From NCBI RefSeq assembly GCF_018614055.1, contig NZ_JAGGPB010000001.1, positions 504,274 to 568,273 of the forward strand: 64,000 bases of DNA, read 5' to 3'. The position numbers were made by a program, and so were the translations under genes. Below the pieces are notes generated by a model, which did not search any database, was not told where the DNA came from, and saw only the letters and a list, made by a program, of their open reading frames with translations. Positions within the stretch are counted from its first letter, which is position 1. Each line of letters opens with the position of its first letter. Shown in pieces: positions 16,609 to 25,474 of the stretch. This DNA is from Streptomyces sp. ISL-98. Lineage in GTDB: Bacteria; Actinomycetota; Actinomycetes; Streptomycetales; Streptomycetaceae.

Positions 16609-17067
16609 TCAGGAGCCGAACCAGCCTACCGCGTCCAGCCGGAAGCCGCCGCCCGGCACCATCGCGCGCAGGTCGGCCTCCAGCGCACCGACCCGCTGCT
16701 CGCCGAGTGTCTCGACCCAGCGGGCGCGCAGCCGGTCGAAGATGGCGGCCGATCGCGTCAGTACGTCGACTCCGCGCGGCGTGAGTCTGACCAGCTTGCG
16801 CCGCCCGTCCTCGGGGTCGTCGGCCCGTTCGACGTATCCGAGCCGCTCCAGGCGCTCGACGGTCTTGCCCGCGGCCTGTTTGGAGACGCCGAGCCGCCGG
16901 CCCAGTTCACCGGCGGTCGCACCGCCGGGCCCTACGGCCTGGAGGGCGAAGCCGTGCGCGGGGCGGACGTCCGGGTGGCCCTGCTCGGCCAGTTCGGCGT
17001 GCAACTCGTCGATGAACGAACGGAATCCGGCGAACAGCAGGAGCGGAAGTTCGTAGCCCTCAGCCAT
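16609..17067 (-). CDS. MarR-family transcriptional regulator
   Basis: A 152-residue winged helix: TAGELGRRLGVSKQAAGKTVERLERLGYVERADDPEDGRRKLVRLTPRG is a canonical MarR DNA-binding segment with the beta-wing. The start MAEGYELP at 17067 is preferred to the longer form, because the earlier codons fall inside the operator. It is divergent from the AhpD-like gene at 17140 and shares a 73-bp promoter region holding an 11-bp inverted repeat. It is therefore likely to repress that gene, perhaps in response to oxidants or phenolics. Confidence 0.85.
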   Translation of the reverse strand: MAEGYELPLLLFAGFRSFIDELHAELAEQGHPDVRPAHGFALQAVGPGGATAGELGRRLGVSKQAAGKTVERLERLGYVERADDPEDGRRKLVRLTPRGVDVLTRSAAIFDRLRARWVETLGEQRVGALEADLRAMVPGGGFRLDAVGWFGS

Positions 17068-17072
17068 TGCGC

Positions 17073-17118
17073 AACTCGACAACTTCGTTTACGTTTTCGT
17101 CAATCACGTTGTCGAGTT
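17073..17118. promoter_or_regulatory. Probable MarR operator in the divergent promoter
   Basis: Perfect 11-bp inverted repeat AACTCGACAAC (17073-17083) / GTTGTCGAGTT (17108-17118), arms separated by 24 bp, in the spacer between the marR-like and AhpD-like genes. Confidence 0.6.
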
Positions 17119-17139
17119 TACCTCAGGAGAGCCCGCCGC

Positions 17140-17712
17140 ATGTCAGAGACCCAGCCGTTCCCGTTCCCCGACCACACCGTCGACACCGCCCCCGCCGCCG
17201 CACGCCGCTCCATGGAGGCGACGACGAAGCGGCTGGGCTACTTGCCCGCCCCGGTCGCCCGCCTGGCCACCTCCCCGCACCTGCTCGACGGCTTCCTCAG
17301 GCTCAGCGCGATGTTCGAGTCGACCACCCTGGACCCGCTCTCCCGCGAGACCGTCATCCTCACGATCGCCACACGCAACGGCTGCGAGGTCTGCGTGGCC
17401 ATGCACACGGCGAAGCTGACCTCGCTGGGCGCCGACGCCGCCCTGATCGAGGAACTGCGAGGACGGCAGCCGCTCAGCGATGAACGGCTGGAAGCGGTAC
17501 GGCAGTTCACGCTGGAGGTGCTCGCCACCACGGGAGCCGTCGGCGACGGGCCCATGAAGTCCTTCCTGGCTCAGGGCTACACCGCACAGAACGCCCTCGA
17601 GGTGGTCATGGGCATCGGCGTCTACACGATGTCGACCCTTGCCAACCGGATGACCGGCGCTCCTCTGGACGAACGGCTGGCGCCGTTCGCCTGGGACGAG
17701 CCCACGGCCTGA
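17140..17712 (+). CDS. AhpD/carboxymuconolactone decarboxylase-like protein
   Basis: A 190-residue protein with the AhpD-type redox motif in [18 protein letters not shown] (C-x-x-C-x-x-x-H) and family flanks [14 protein letters not shown] and [22 protein letters not shown]. Members reduce peroxides or act on cyclic lactones. MarR-linked ones usually respond to organic hydroperoxides or quinones. AGGAG lies 9 bases before the ATG at 17140. Confidence 0.85.
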   Translation: MSETQPFPFPDHTVDTAPAAARRSMEATTKRLGYLPAPVARLATSPHLLDGFLRLSAMFESTTLDPLSRETVILTIATRNGCEVCVAMHTAKLTSLGADAALIEELRGRQPLSDERLEAVRQFTLEVLATTGAVGDGPMKSFLAQGYTAQNALEVVMGIGVYTMSTLANRMTGAPLDERLAPFAWDEPTA

Positions 17713-17748
17713 CGGTCTTGTACGTCGGGTTCCGTCCCCCTTTGCGAA

Positions 17749-17762
17749 TGTAGATTTCTACA
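17749..17762. promoter_or_regulatory. 14-bp palindrome upstream of the DUF1996 gene
   Basis: TGTAGATTTCTACA, perfect dyad, about 110 bp before the start at 17873. Its cognate regulator is unknown. Confidence 0.4.
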
Positions 17763-17872
17763 AAACCAGAAGGCGTTTGAACGCGCCGCGAACCACGTCC
17801 GTATGGGACGGAGCGCTTCTCCCCTGCCGGGACCCCCCTTACCTTCACCCGGCAACGAAGCAGAGGAGTTCC

Positions 17873-19450
17873 ATGCGACGCGCATCACGAAAACGATCCA
17901 CGCTGGCGAGCCGGGCGATTGCCGCATCGGCCGCTCTGATCCTGGGCGGGGGTGGACTGGTCGCCGTCAATGTCTATGCATCTGCGGGAGAAGGCTGGTC
18001 CGGACCCGACAGCGGTCAGACCGGTCAGATCGAGAACACCGGCCAGCAGATGTCGACCATTGACTGTCCGGAGGTGGCGAACGACCTGACCGAGGTACCC
18101 GATTCGGTGCGCCAGGAAGTCGACCAGGAGCTGGCGGCTCTCGACTCGCAAATCACGGACGCGTACAAGCAGTTCGCCGATTCCTGGAAGCAGATCGCCC
18201 AGGATCCGAACTATGCGGAAAACGCCATTCTCCAACCGCTGGAGGACAAGCGGCTGGCGTCCACCGACCGTATAGCCACCGCCATTGACCGCGAGGGCGA
18301 GCGCCCCCAGGGCCTCGAAAGCCTCTCGGCCTGCACACTCCGCGCCGACGACAACGGAGGGGCCGGCGAGGACGGGCAGGTTGACGGAGGCCAGGACGGC
18401 GACGGTCAGGTCGATGGCGGCCAGGAGGACGGGAACCAGGGTGACGGCGATCAGAACGACGGCCAGGATGGCGGCCAGGATGGTGACCAGGGCGACGGTC
18501 AGGGCGATGGCCAAGGCGACGGCCAGGGTGACGGCCAGAACAACGGCAACGGCGGGCAGGCCGGCAACGGCCCGGCCGCCGACGACTTCGTCGACATCCA
18601 GTCCGTCCAGCCGAACGTCCAGCAGCCTCGCAACCAGGGTGGCGCTTCTCGCGGTACCTTCACCACCGATTGCGGGCGGAACGAGAACGGAAAGTTCAAT
18701 CCGGACAATGTCATCGTCGCCCCGGGTGTGAGCAATGGCGCGCACCATATGCACGACTACGTCGGCAACCAGGCCAATGACGCATTCGCAAGCGACGACG
18801 ACCTCGCCCGCGGCAACACGACCTGCCGGAATCAGGGCGACAAGTCGACGTACTACTGGCCCGTCCTGCGCCTGCAGAACGGCCAGAACGAAAATGACGC
18901 CAACGCGGACGGCGGCGGCAAGGACAGCAACGTAGGAGAGATCCAGACTCCGTCGGAGGTCTCACTGAAATTCGTCGGAAGCCCCGTCAGCAAGGTCACG
19001 GCCATGCCGCGCTTCCTGCGGATCATCACCGGCGATGCCAAGGCATTCACCAATGGTGACGCCAACGCCAACGCTTCCTGGAGCTGCACCGGATTCGAGG
19101 ACCGCCAGCTCAAGGACAAATATCCGATCTGCCCCGAGGGCAGCCAGGTGGTCCGTACATTCAATTTCCAGAGCTGCTGGGACGGGCAGAACACCGACAG
19201 CGCCAATCACCGCACCCATGTGGCGTTCGCTGACGAAAACGGCAGCTGCCCGAACGGATTCCGCGCCATTCCCCAGCTGGTCCAGCGGATCGTGTACGAC
19301 GTTCCTCCGGGGCCGGGATTCGCCGTCGACTCGTTCCCCGAGCAGCTCCACAAGGCGGGCACCGACCACGGCGACTTCATCAACGTCTTCAACAGCCGGC
19401 TGATGCAGAAGGTGGTGTCCTGCGTGAACGACGGCCGTCAGTGCACCTAG
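17873..19450 (+). CDS. Secreted DUF1996-domain protein with Asp/Gly/Gln repeat linker
   Basis: A 525-residue protein: a signal sequence ([26 protein letters not shown]), a helical domain with two Cys ([11 protein letters not shown] to LSACTLRAD), and about 70 residues of DGQ/GDGQ repeats. A complete C-terminal DUF1996 domain follows ([82 protein letters not shown]). DUF1996 is common in secreted fungal and streptomycete proteins; its function is unknown, though the conserved His/Asp/Cys pattern suggests an enzyme. GAGGAG precedes the ATG at 17873. Confidence 0.85.
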   Translation: MRRASRKRSTLASRAIAASAALILGGGGLVAVNVYASAGEGWSGPDSGQTGQIENTGQQMSTIDCPEVANDLTEVPDSVRQEVDQELAALDSQITDAYKQFADSWKQIAQDPNYAENAILQPLEDKRLASTDRIATAIDREGERPQGLESLSACTLRADDNGGAGEDGQVDGGQDGDGQVDGGQEDGNQGDGDQNDGQDGGQDGDQGDGQGDGQGDGQGDGQNNGNGGQAGNGPAADDFVDIQSVQPNVQQPRNQGGASRGTFTTDCGRNENGKFNPDNVIVAPGVSNGAHHMHDYVGNQANDAFASDDDLARGNTTCRNQGDKSTYYWPVLRLQNGQNENDANADGGGKDSNVGEIQTPSEVSLKFVGSPVSKVTAMPRFLRIITGDAKAFTNGDANANASWSCTGFEDRQLKDKYPICPEGSQVVRTFNFQSCWDGQNTDSANHRTHVAFADENGSCPNGFRAIPQLVQRIVYDVPPGPGFAVDSFPEQLHKAGTDHGDFINVFNSRLMQKVVSCVNDGRQCT

Positions 19451-19464
19451 CCACAGCCACCGAC

Positions 19465-19502
19465 GGTCCGGCCGCCGCCCCCTAGCAGGCGGCGGCCGGA
19501 CC
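19465..19502. terminator. Bidirectional hairpin terminator
   Basis: GGTCCGGCCGCCGCC (19465-19479) pairs perfectly with 19488-19502; it lies between the convergent DUF1996 gene and the lipoprotein gene. Confidence 0.75.
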
Positions 19503-19518
19503 CCCAGAACCTGCGCGG

Positions 19519-19980
19519 TCAGCTCCCGTGGTGACCGGAGTGCTCCTCCTCGTTCCCCCCACTGCCACCCTCCCCAGAGTGGTGCGAGGAAGTCTCCACG
19601 GTCCCGCCGAGCTGGCCGCGCAGCGCTGTGACCACCTTCTTGTCGCCCACGGCGACCCACTTCCTGCCGACCAGGTACGCACCGCCGTAGTCCTTGGCCT
19701 CGTTGATCCATTCGCGCTGACCGCGGTCGGTCGCGAAGGTGGCCAGCACATACCGGCCGTCACCGGTCTTGCAGTTCGCCTGACGCAGCTCTTCCGCGTC
19801 CGTCTGGATGTTCGGCTCGCACTCCACCTTCTTCGCGAGCTGCTCCAGGCTGCCCTTCGCCGTCTCCGGCACGGGCTTCTTGTCATCGCTGTTTCCACCG
19901 GCGCCGCATCCCGCGACGAGCAGGGCCAGAACGGCTGTGGCGGATGCGGCAGTTGCTGTACGTCGGCCTTGGTAGCGCAT
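19519..19980 (-). CDS. Small lipoprotein, unknown function
   Basis: A 153-residue lipoprotein with lipobox LVAGC (Cys about residue 25) after a Thr/Ala-rich signal. The mature domain has two Cys (KVECEPN and QANCKTG) around DAEELRQ, then GRYVLATFATDRGQREWINEAKDYGGAYLVGRKWVAVG, ending in a His/Glu/Gly-rich tail (SSHHSGEGGSGGNEEEHSGHHGS). The GREWIxxAxxYGGxYLVGxxWVVxG pattern is frequent in streptomycete lipoproteins of unknown role. The His-rich tail may bind metal. Confidence 0.7.
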   Translation of the reverse strand: MRYQGRRTATAASATAVLALLVAGCGAGGNSDDKKPVPETAKGSLEQLAKKVECEPNIQTDAEELRQANCKTGDGRYVLATFATDRGQREWINEAKDYGGAYLVGRKWVAVGDKKVVTALRGQLGGTVETSSHHSGEGGSGGNEEEHSGHHGS

Positions 19981-20174
19981 GGGGACATCGTGCCGTGTAC
20001 GGCCATGCGGTGGGGCGTGAACCAACACATCGCGCGCCCCATTGCTGCACCCCCGCGCCGTCATTAACGTGCGATCCGTACTCCCCTGTCGCCCCGTCAG
20101 GACTGCACTGAGTCCGCTACCGAGCCGTACTGAGCCGCTGCTGAGCCCCCCACGAGCCTCACCGAGGAGCGCCG

Positions 20175-23100
20175 ATGACCGAGCACCCGTCGCGCCGTAC
20201 GCTGCTGAGCACCGCTGGAGCCATCGGCGTAGGCGCCGCGATCGGGGGACAGGCACCGGCCATGGCAGCACAGAACCCCGGCATCAGCCGCGACAGCCGC
20301 AACGGCGCCGAAGCCCCTGACGCCACAGCCCCCGCCCGCGCCGCCCTGGAGCGCCTGCTCCCCCGCCACGCCGACCAGTTCCGCCTCAGCGCCCTCGAGA
20401 GCGGCAGCGGGGCCGAGCGATTCCGGGTCGACGGCGCCACAGGCCGTATCGATGTCGCGGGCACCAGCCCCGCCGCCACGCTCACCGGCGTCCACTGGTA
20501 CCTCAAGTACGTCTGCGGGGCGCACATCTCCTGGTCCGGCACCCAGCTCGACCTCCCGCAGCGGCTGCCCGCGCCCCGCGCGCCCCTGGAGCGCTCGGCC
20601 ACCGTCCCGCACCGCTTCGCGTTCAACGACACGCACGACGGCTACACCGCGCCGTACGCCGACTGGGCCCGCTGGGAGCGGCTGATCGACGTACTCGCGC
20701 TGCACGGCTGCAACGAGGTGCTGGTCACCACCGGCCAGGAGGCCGTCTACCACCGGCTCCTGAAGGACTTCGGCTACAGCGACACCGAGGCCCGCACCTG
20801 GCTGCCCGCCCCCTCCCACCAGCCCTGGTGGCTCCTGCAGAACATGAGCGCGTACGGCGGCCCGCTCTCCCCCGAGCTCATCGCCACACGCGCCGCCCTG
20901 GGCCGCCGCATCACCGACCGTATGCGCGAGCTCGGCATGGCGCCCGTCCTCCCCGGCTACTTCGGCACCGTCCCCGACGGCTTCGCCGCCCGCAACCCCG
21001 GCGCCCGCACCGTCCCGCAGGGCACCTGGTCGGGCCTGAAGCGCCCCGACTGGCTCGACCCGCGCACCCCGTCCTTCCGCAAGGTCGCCGCCGCCTTCTA
21101 CCGCCACCAGTACGAACTTTTCGGCCCCGTACAGCACTTCAAGATGGACCTCCTCCACGAGGGTGGCAGCGCGGGCGACGTGCCCGTCACGGAGGCCGCC
21201 CGCGCCGTCGAGACCGCCCTCCAGACGGCCCGGCCCGGCGCCACCTGGATGATCCTCGGCTGGCAGACCAATCCCCGCCGCGAGCTGCTCGCCGCGCTCG
21301 ACAAGAAGCGCCTGCTCGTCGTGGACGGGCTGTCCGACCTCGACCGGGTCACCGACCGGGAGAAGGACTGGGGCGGCGCCCCGTACGCCTTCGGCACCAT
21401 TCCCAATTTCGGCGGCCGTACGACGCTCGGCGCCAAGACCCAGACGTGGACCGAGCGTTTTACCGTCTGGCGCGACCGCCCCGGCTCCGCCCTGGCCGGC
21501 ACCGCCTACATGCCGGAGGCCGCCGAGCGCGACCCGGCCGCGTTCGAGCTGTTCTCCGAGCTGGCGTGGCGGCGCGAGGCGGTGGACCGGGAGGAGTGGT
21601 TCCAGGGGTACGCCGACCTGCGCTACGGCGGCCGCGACGCCGAGGCCCGCGCCGCGTTCGCCGCGCTGCGCGACACGGCGTACCGCATCACCAACCGCGA
21701 CGGCCGCCCGCACGACTCGGTCTTCGCTTCCCGCCCCAGCGTGTCCGCCACCTCGGGCACCTACTACGCGACGCACGCTCCCTCCTACGACCCGGCGGCC
21801 TTCGACAAGGCCTTCGGCGCGCTCATCGGCGTACGCGCACCACTGCGCGGGAGCGACGCCTACCGCTACGACCTGACCGACCTGGGCCGCCAGGCACTCG
21901 CCAACCGCTCCTGGCACCTGCTGCCGCAGCTGAAGGCGGCGTACGGGCGGAAGGACGTGAAGACCTTCCGCGCCCTCTCCTCCCTCTGGCTGAAGCTGAT
22001 GCGGCTGAGCGAGGACATGACGGGCTCTCACCAGGCGTTCATGCTCGGTCCGTGGATCGAGGACGCGAAGCGCCTGGCGCCGACCGAGGCCGAGGCGGAG
22101 CAGCTGGAGCGGACGGCCCGTGTCCTGGTCACGACGTGGGCCGACCGGCCCAGTGCGGACGGCGGCCGCCTCGCCAACTACGCCAACCGCGACTGGCAGG
22201 GCCTCATCGGCGACTTCCATCTGCCGCAGTGGCAGGCGTATCTGGAGGAGCTGGAGGACGCGCTCGTCGCGAAGCGTGCGCCGAAGCCCTTCGACTGGTA
22301 CGCCGTCGAGGAGCCGTGGACGCGCGAGCGCAAGGCGTATCCGCTGCGTCCGCCGAACGACGCGTACCGTACCGCCCGCCGCGTCCAGGACGTCCTCGCC
22401 CGCGCGCCCTACCAGGGCGCGGTCACCGTCACCGCCGAGCCGGCCGTCCTCGCGCCCGGCGGCTCCGCCCTGGTCACCGCCGCCTTCCGCAACGTCAACG
22501 GGCTGCGCGCCACGGGCCGCGTCGACTTCGCCCTGACCGGCGCGGCGGCCGAGCCGGACGGCCCGACGTTCCTGCCGTCCGTCGAAGCGGCGGGCACGGG
22601 CGCGGTCGCCTGGCAGGCCAAAGCCCCTGCGGGGCCGCTGCCCCGCCCGCTCGTGCCGATGCCGTACGAACTGAGCACGACGTACGGCCCCCAGGGCGAG
22701 GCCCCCGTAACCGCCGTCCAGGAGGGCGTCCTGTACGTCGCCGGGCCGCTGGGCGCGGGCTGGCGCACGTACACCAACAACGCGGCGGTCTTCGGGGAGC
22801 TGGACGGCCGGTACGCGATCAATGGGGCGGGCCAGGACCTGTGGAAGACGACCGCCGAATTCGGGGCGCTGTACCGGGAGGGGGCGCTGCGGGAGGGGAG
22901 CGGTGGCTCGGTGACCGTGCGGGTGGATGCGCAGGAGGGGACGGGGGCGTGGGCGCGCGCGGGGATCGCGGTCCGCAACAGCTTGTCGACGCAACCCGGC
23001 TCCCCCGGCTCCCTGGGGTTCCTCAACCTCGCCGTCACGCCGGAGAACGGTGTGGTGCTGTCGTACGACACGAACGGCGACGGCACGGTGGACGCCTACG

Positions 23101-23327
23101 AGCGCATCGCCGGCATCAAGGCACCGGTGCTGCTGCGGCTGTCGCGCGCGGGCGATACGTACACCGGCGCGTGCTCCACGGACGGCGGGACAACGTGGCG
23201 CACGGTCGCGACGGTGGGCGTGGCGGGCGCTACGGCGGTGCAGGACGCGGGGATGTTCATGAGCGCGTCGCACGGAGGGAGTGGGGTGCGGGGGACGGTG
23301 GAGTTCAGTGGGTGGCTGGTCGGGTGA
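20175..23327 (+). CDS. Tat-exported alpha-N-acetylglucosaminidase (GH89)
   Basis: A 1050-residue protein with a Tat signal (SRRTLLSTAGAIGVGAAIGG). A GH89/NAGLU N-terminal domain (SPAATLTGVHWYLKYVCGAHISWSG) leads into the TIM-barrel: FAFNDTHDGYTAPYADWARWERLIDVLALHG, PSHQPWWLLQNMSAYGGP, MAPVLPGYFGTVP, and the catalytic-region FKMDLLHEGGSAGD. A helical C-terminal domain (LPQLKAAYGRKDVKTFRALSSLWLKLMRLSEDM; GLIGDFHLPQWQAYLEEL) and an extra C-terminal beta-sandwich (GSVTVRVDAQEGTGAWARAGIAVRN to VEFSGWLVG), probably carbohydrate-binding, complete it. It removes terminal alpha-GlcNAc from glycans. Exported folded. Confidence 0.88.
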   Translation: MTEHPSRRTLLSTAGAIGVGAAIGGQAPAMAAQNPGISRDSRNGAEAPDATAPARAALERLLPRHADQFRLSALESGSGAERFRVDGATGRIDVAGTSPAATLTGVHWYLKYVCGAHISWSGTQLDLPQRLPAPRAPLERSATVPHRFAFNDTHDGYTAPYADWARWERLIDVLALHGCNEVLVTTGQEAVYHRLLKDFGYSDTEARTWLPAPSHQPWWLLQNMSAYGGPLSPELIATRAALGRRITDRMRELGMAPVLPGYFGTVPDGFAARNPGARTVPQGTWSGLKRPDWLDPRTPSFRKVAAAFYRHQYELFGPVQHFKMDLLHEGGSAGDVPVTEAARAVETALQTARPGATWMILGWQTNPRRELLAALDKKRLLVVDGLSDLDRVTDREKDWGGAPYAFGTIPNFGGRTTLGAKTQTWTERFTVWRDRPGSALAGTAYMPEAAERDPAAFELFSELAWRREAVDREEWFQGYADLRYGGRDAEARAAFAALRDTAYRITNRDGRPHDSVFASRPSVSATSGTYYATHAPSYDPAAFDKAFGALIGVRAPLRGSDAYRYDLTDLGRQALANRSWHLLPQLKAAYGRKDVKTFRALSSLWLKLMRLSEDMTGSHQAFMLGPWIEDAKRLAPTEAEAEQLERTARVLVTTWADRPSADGGRLANYANRDWQGLIGDFHLPQWQAYLEELEDALVAKRAPKPFDWYAVEEPWTRERKAYPLRPPNDAYRTARRVQDVLARAPYQGAVTVTAEPAVLAPGGSALVTAAFRNVNGLRATGRVDFALTGAAAEPDGPTFLPSVEAAGTGAVAWQAKAPAGPLPRPLVPMPYELSTTYGPQGEAPVTAVQEGVLYVAGPLGAGWRTYTNNAAVFGELDGRYAINGAGQDLWKTTAEFGALYREGALREGSGGSVTVRVDAQEGTGAWARAGIAVRNSLSTQPGSPGSLGFLNLAVTPENGVVLSYDTNGDGTVDAYERIAGIKAPVLLRLSRAGDTYTGACSTDGGTTWRTVATVGVAGATAVQDAGMFMSASHGGSGVRGTVEFSGWLVG

Positions 23328-23406
23328 GAGGGGTGGTGGTGGGGGGGACCCGGGCCCGCCTGGGTCCACGTCCACCCCGAGGTGACCATCCGACCATTCG
23401 CTCGTT

Positions 23407-25386
23407 TTGCTGAACGTGCGCCCACAGGATGTCATCAACCGCCCTGGCCCAGACCCCATCGATGTCGAGCAGGCCGAAGCCGCGCTCGTCGAGCACTACC
23501 CGCGGCTCGTCCGCCTGGCGTACCTGGTACTGCCGCCGCACCTCGGCCGCAACCGCCGTGTACTGACCGCTCATTCGCTCGTGCAGCGCTCGCTGCCGCG
23601 CAGCCGTACGCCGGGGGTCTCCGCAGGCATTCCGCTGCCGCGCCGCACGGAGGGCGCATCGGACGGTCCGGGGTACGCGTACGTGCGCCAGCGGGTGCTG
23701 CGCCAGGCGCTGGATGCCGGGCTTCCGTTGCGCCGCAGGGCCTGGCCCAAGCGGGCCCAGCTGCCGCCGCTGCTGCCGCAGGTGTGGGGGCTGCGGCTGT
23801 TCCCGCGCTCCGGCGGAGCCGATGAACTCTCCCTGGACCAGCGGCTTTCCGCTCTGTCCGGGCCTGCCCGTGCGGCGTACGTACTGCGCGGTCTGGAGCG
23901 GATGCAGGACGCGGAGGTGGCGCAGGTCCTCTCCGCCGCCGGGACCGTCGACCCGCACGCGGCGCTCGCCGAGGCGGACACCGTGGAAGCACCCGGCAGC
24001 GCCGCGAACGGGGCGAAAGCGGCGGCCGCCAACATCGCCGCGCTCCTCAAGTCCGCCGAGTTCGACCCCTGCTCCCTCCAGGCCAGGCCGACCGACCTCA
24101 TGCGGCGCAGGCAGCACGCGAAGGCCGCGCTCGCAGCGACGGCGGCCGTGCTGGTGTGCGGGGCGCTGGTCGGGCTGCCGGGCGACGGCTGGGGCGCCGA
24201 TGGGGCGGCCGCGCCTTCGTACGCCCGTAACCCGGCCGCCGAGCGGGCTCTCGACCCGGCGAAGACCGTCCGGGTGGCGCCCGACGTCTGGAAACAGTCG
24301 TCCCGTACCGACTTCTCCGTCTGGCCCACCCGGGGCAACCTCGCCGACGACGAGGCCCTGTTGCGCCGCGCCCTCGCCGTCTGGTCCAGGCCCGGCCCCA
24401 GCGTGCAGTCCTCAGCCACCCCCGCCACCCCCGCGGGCCCGCCGATGGGCCCGCCCCAGCTGCTCTTCGCGGGCGACGTCGACCAGGCGAGAGTGGTGCT
24501 GCTGTACGACGGTCTGCGCGTCGTCCGCTACGCCGAGCCGCAGGACGGCACGGCCGGCGCTGCGCTCGACTTCGCGCGCGTCGACGGCGCGGACGCGGCT
24601 GCGGCGAGCGCCTTGGTGGTCGGCCGCACCGTCGGCAATGTCCGCTATCTGACGGCTCCCTGGGTGCGCAAGGCGTCCGTACGGGACCTGCTCGACCCGG
24701 CCGGGGAGCCGTTGCCGCTGGCCCGTACACGGGACGGCGTGACGGACCCGCTGAACAGTCCCGCGCAGGCGAGCGACTGCGACTCCTGGGACGCAGTCGA
24801 ACTGCGCGACGACGGGGGCACACGACTGATGACCGACCTCGGCGAGCTGGCCCCGGCCCGGCTGACGTCGGGCCCGCCGTCCGCGCCGCGCGATGTCACC
24901 GGCGCGAGCGAGCGGGCGCGCTGGGCGCGTACGGCCTGCCTGCTGCCGACCGTGCGCTCGCACGGCGTACGCAGCGTGAACTCCTGGTCCTTCGCCAAGC
25001 AGACCCTCCCCGAGGGCAACGGCACCGCCGACTGGCTGTGCACGCGCGCGGAGACGTGGCGGGGCACCGGCAGCCGGGTGTTCGCACAGTTCCAGGCGCC
25101 GTCCGCGCAGAAGGGGGCACCGGGGGCGGTGGCCGCGCGCGCGGAGCACTCGCCGGCGTGCGGGGTCCGGGATCCGCGGGTGCTCGCGGGCGTGCTGTGG
25201 AAGTCGCGGGGCGGCAATTGGTACGTCCTGGCCGCGGGCAGCAAACAGTTCACGTCGGTCACGGCCTCGGGCGGCGTCGAAGGCACCGCCGAGGGCAACC
25301 TGCTCGCAGTGCGGGCGAAGGAGGGGGCGCAGGCGGAGCTGGACGGGCGTGTGGAGGGCGGTGCGCGGGTGGGGGCGCTGCGGTAG
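23407..25386 (+). CDS. Membrane-tethered sigma-factor-like protein with large extracytoplasmic domain
   Basis: A 659-residue protein. Residues 20-65 (DVEQAEAALVEHYPRLVRLAYLVLPP) look like ECF sigma region 2 and residues 143-180 (QRLSALSGPARAAYVLRGLERMQDAEVAQVL) like region 4, both degenerate. One TM helix follows (about 239-257, AALAATAAVLVCGALVGLPG), then about 400 extracytoplasmic residues with four or more Cys (SDCDSW, TACLLP, DWLCTR, PACGV). No ATG fits; TTG at 23407 or GTG at 23416 are the candidates. It might retain DNA or RNA-polymerase binding, or be a relic used as a sensor. Usually annotated hypothetical. Confidence 0.6.
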   Translation: MLNVRPQDVINRPGPDPIDVEQAEAALVEHYPRLVRLAYLVLPPHLGRNRRVLTAHSLVQRSLPRSRTPGVSAGIPLPRRTEGASDGPGYAYVRQRVLRQALDAGLPLRRRAWPKRAQLPPLLPQVWGLRLFPRSGGADELSLDQRLSALSGPARAAYVLRGLERMQDAEVAQVLSAAGTVDPHAALAEADTVEAPGSAANGAKAAAANIAALLKSAEFDPCSLQARPTDLMRRRQHAKAALAATAAVLVCGALVGLPGDGWGADGAAAPSYARNPAAERALDPAKTVRVAPDVWKQSSRTDFSVWPTRGNLADDEALLRRALAVWSRPGPSVQSSATPATPAGPPMGPPQLLFAGDVDQARVVLLYDGLRVVRYAEPQDGTAGAALDFARVDGADAAAASALVVGRTVGNVRYLTAPWVRKASVRDLLDPAGEPLPLARTRDGVTDPLNSPAQASDCDSWDAVELRDDGGTRLMTDLGELAPARLTSGPPSAPRDVTGASERARWARTACLLPTVRSHGVRSVNSWSFAKQTLPEGNGTADWLCTRAETWRGTGSRVFAQFQAPSAQKGAPGAVAARAEHSPACGVRDPRVLAGVLWKSRGGNWYVLAAGSKQFTSVTASGGVEGTAEGNLLAVRAKEGAQAELDGRVEGGARVGALR

Positions 25387-25474
25387 GGGGTGCGGATGCG
25401 GGTGGGGTGCGGGTGGGGAAAGAACTCCCTGCACGCACCTATGCCGAGGTCGTACCCGTCAGTACATTGACGCC

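Noticed and set aside
18360..18545. Tandem repeat resembling a minisatellite or CRISPR-like array
   Set aside because: It is the coding low-complexity GDGQ linker of the DUF1996 protein; unit length is 9-12 bp with no spacers.
20097..23459. 1120-codon open frame opposite the GH89 gene
   Set aside because: Antisense shadow created by GC-rich third positions; no RBS, no recognisable motif, composition typical of frame shadows, and the plus-strand GH89 is unambiguous.
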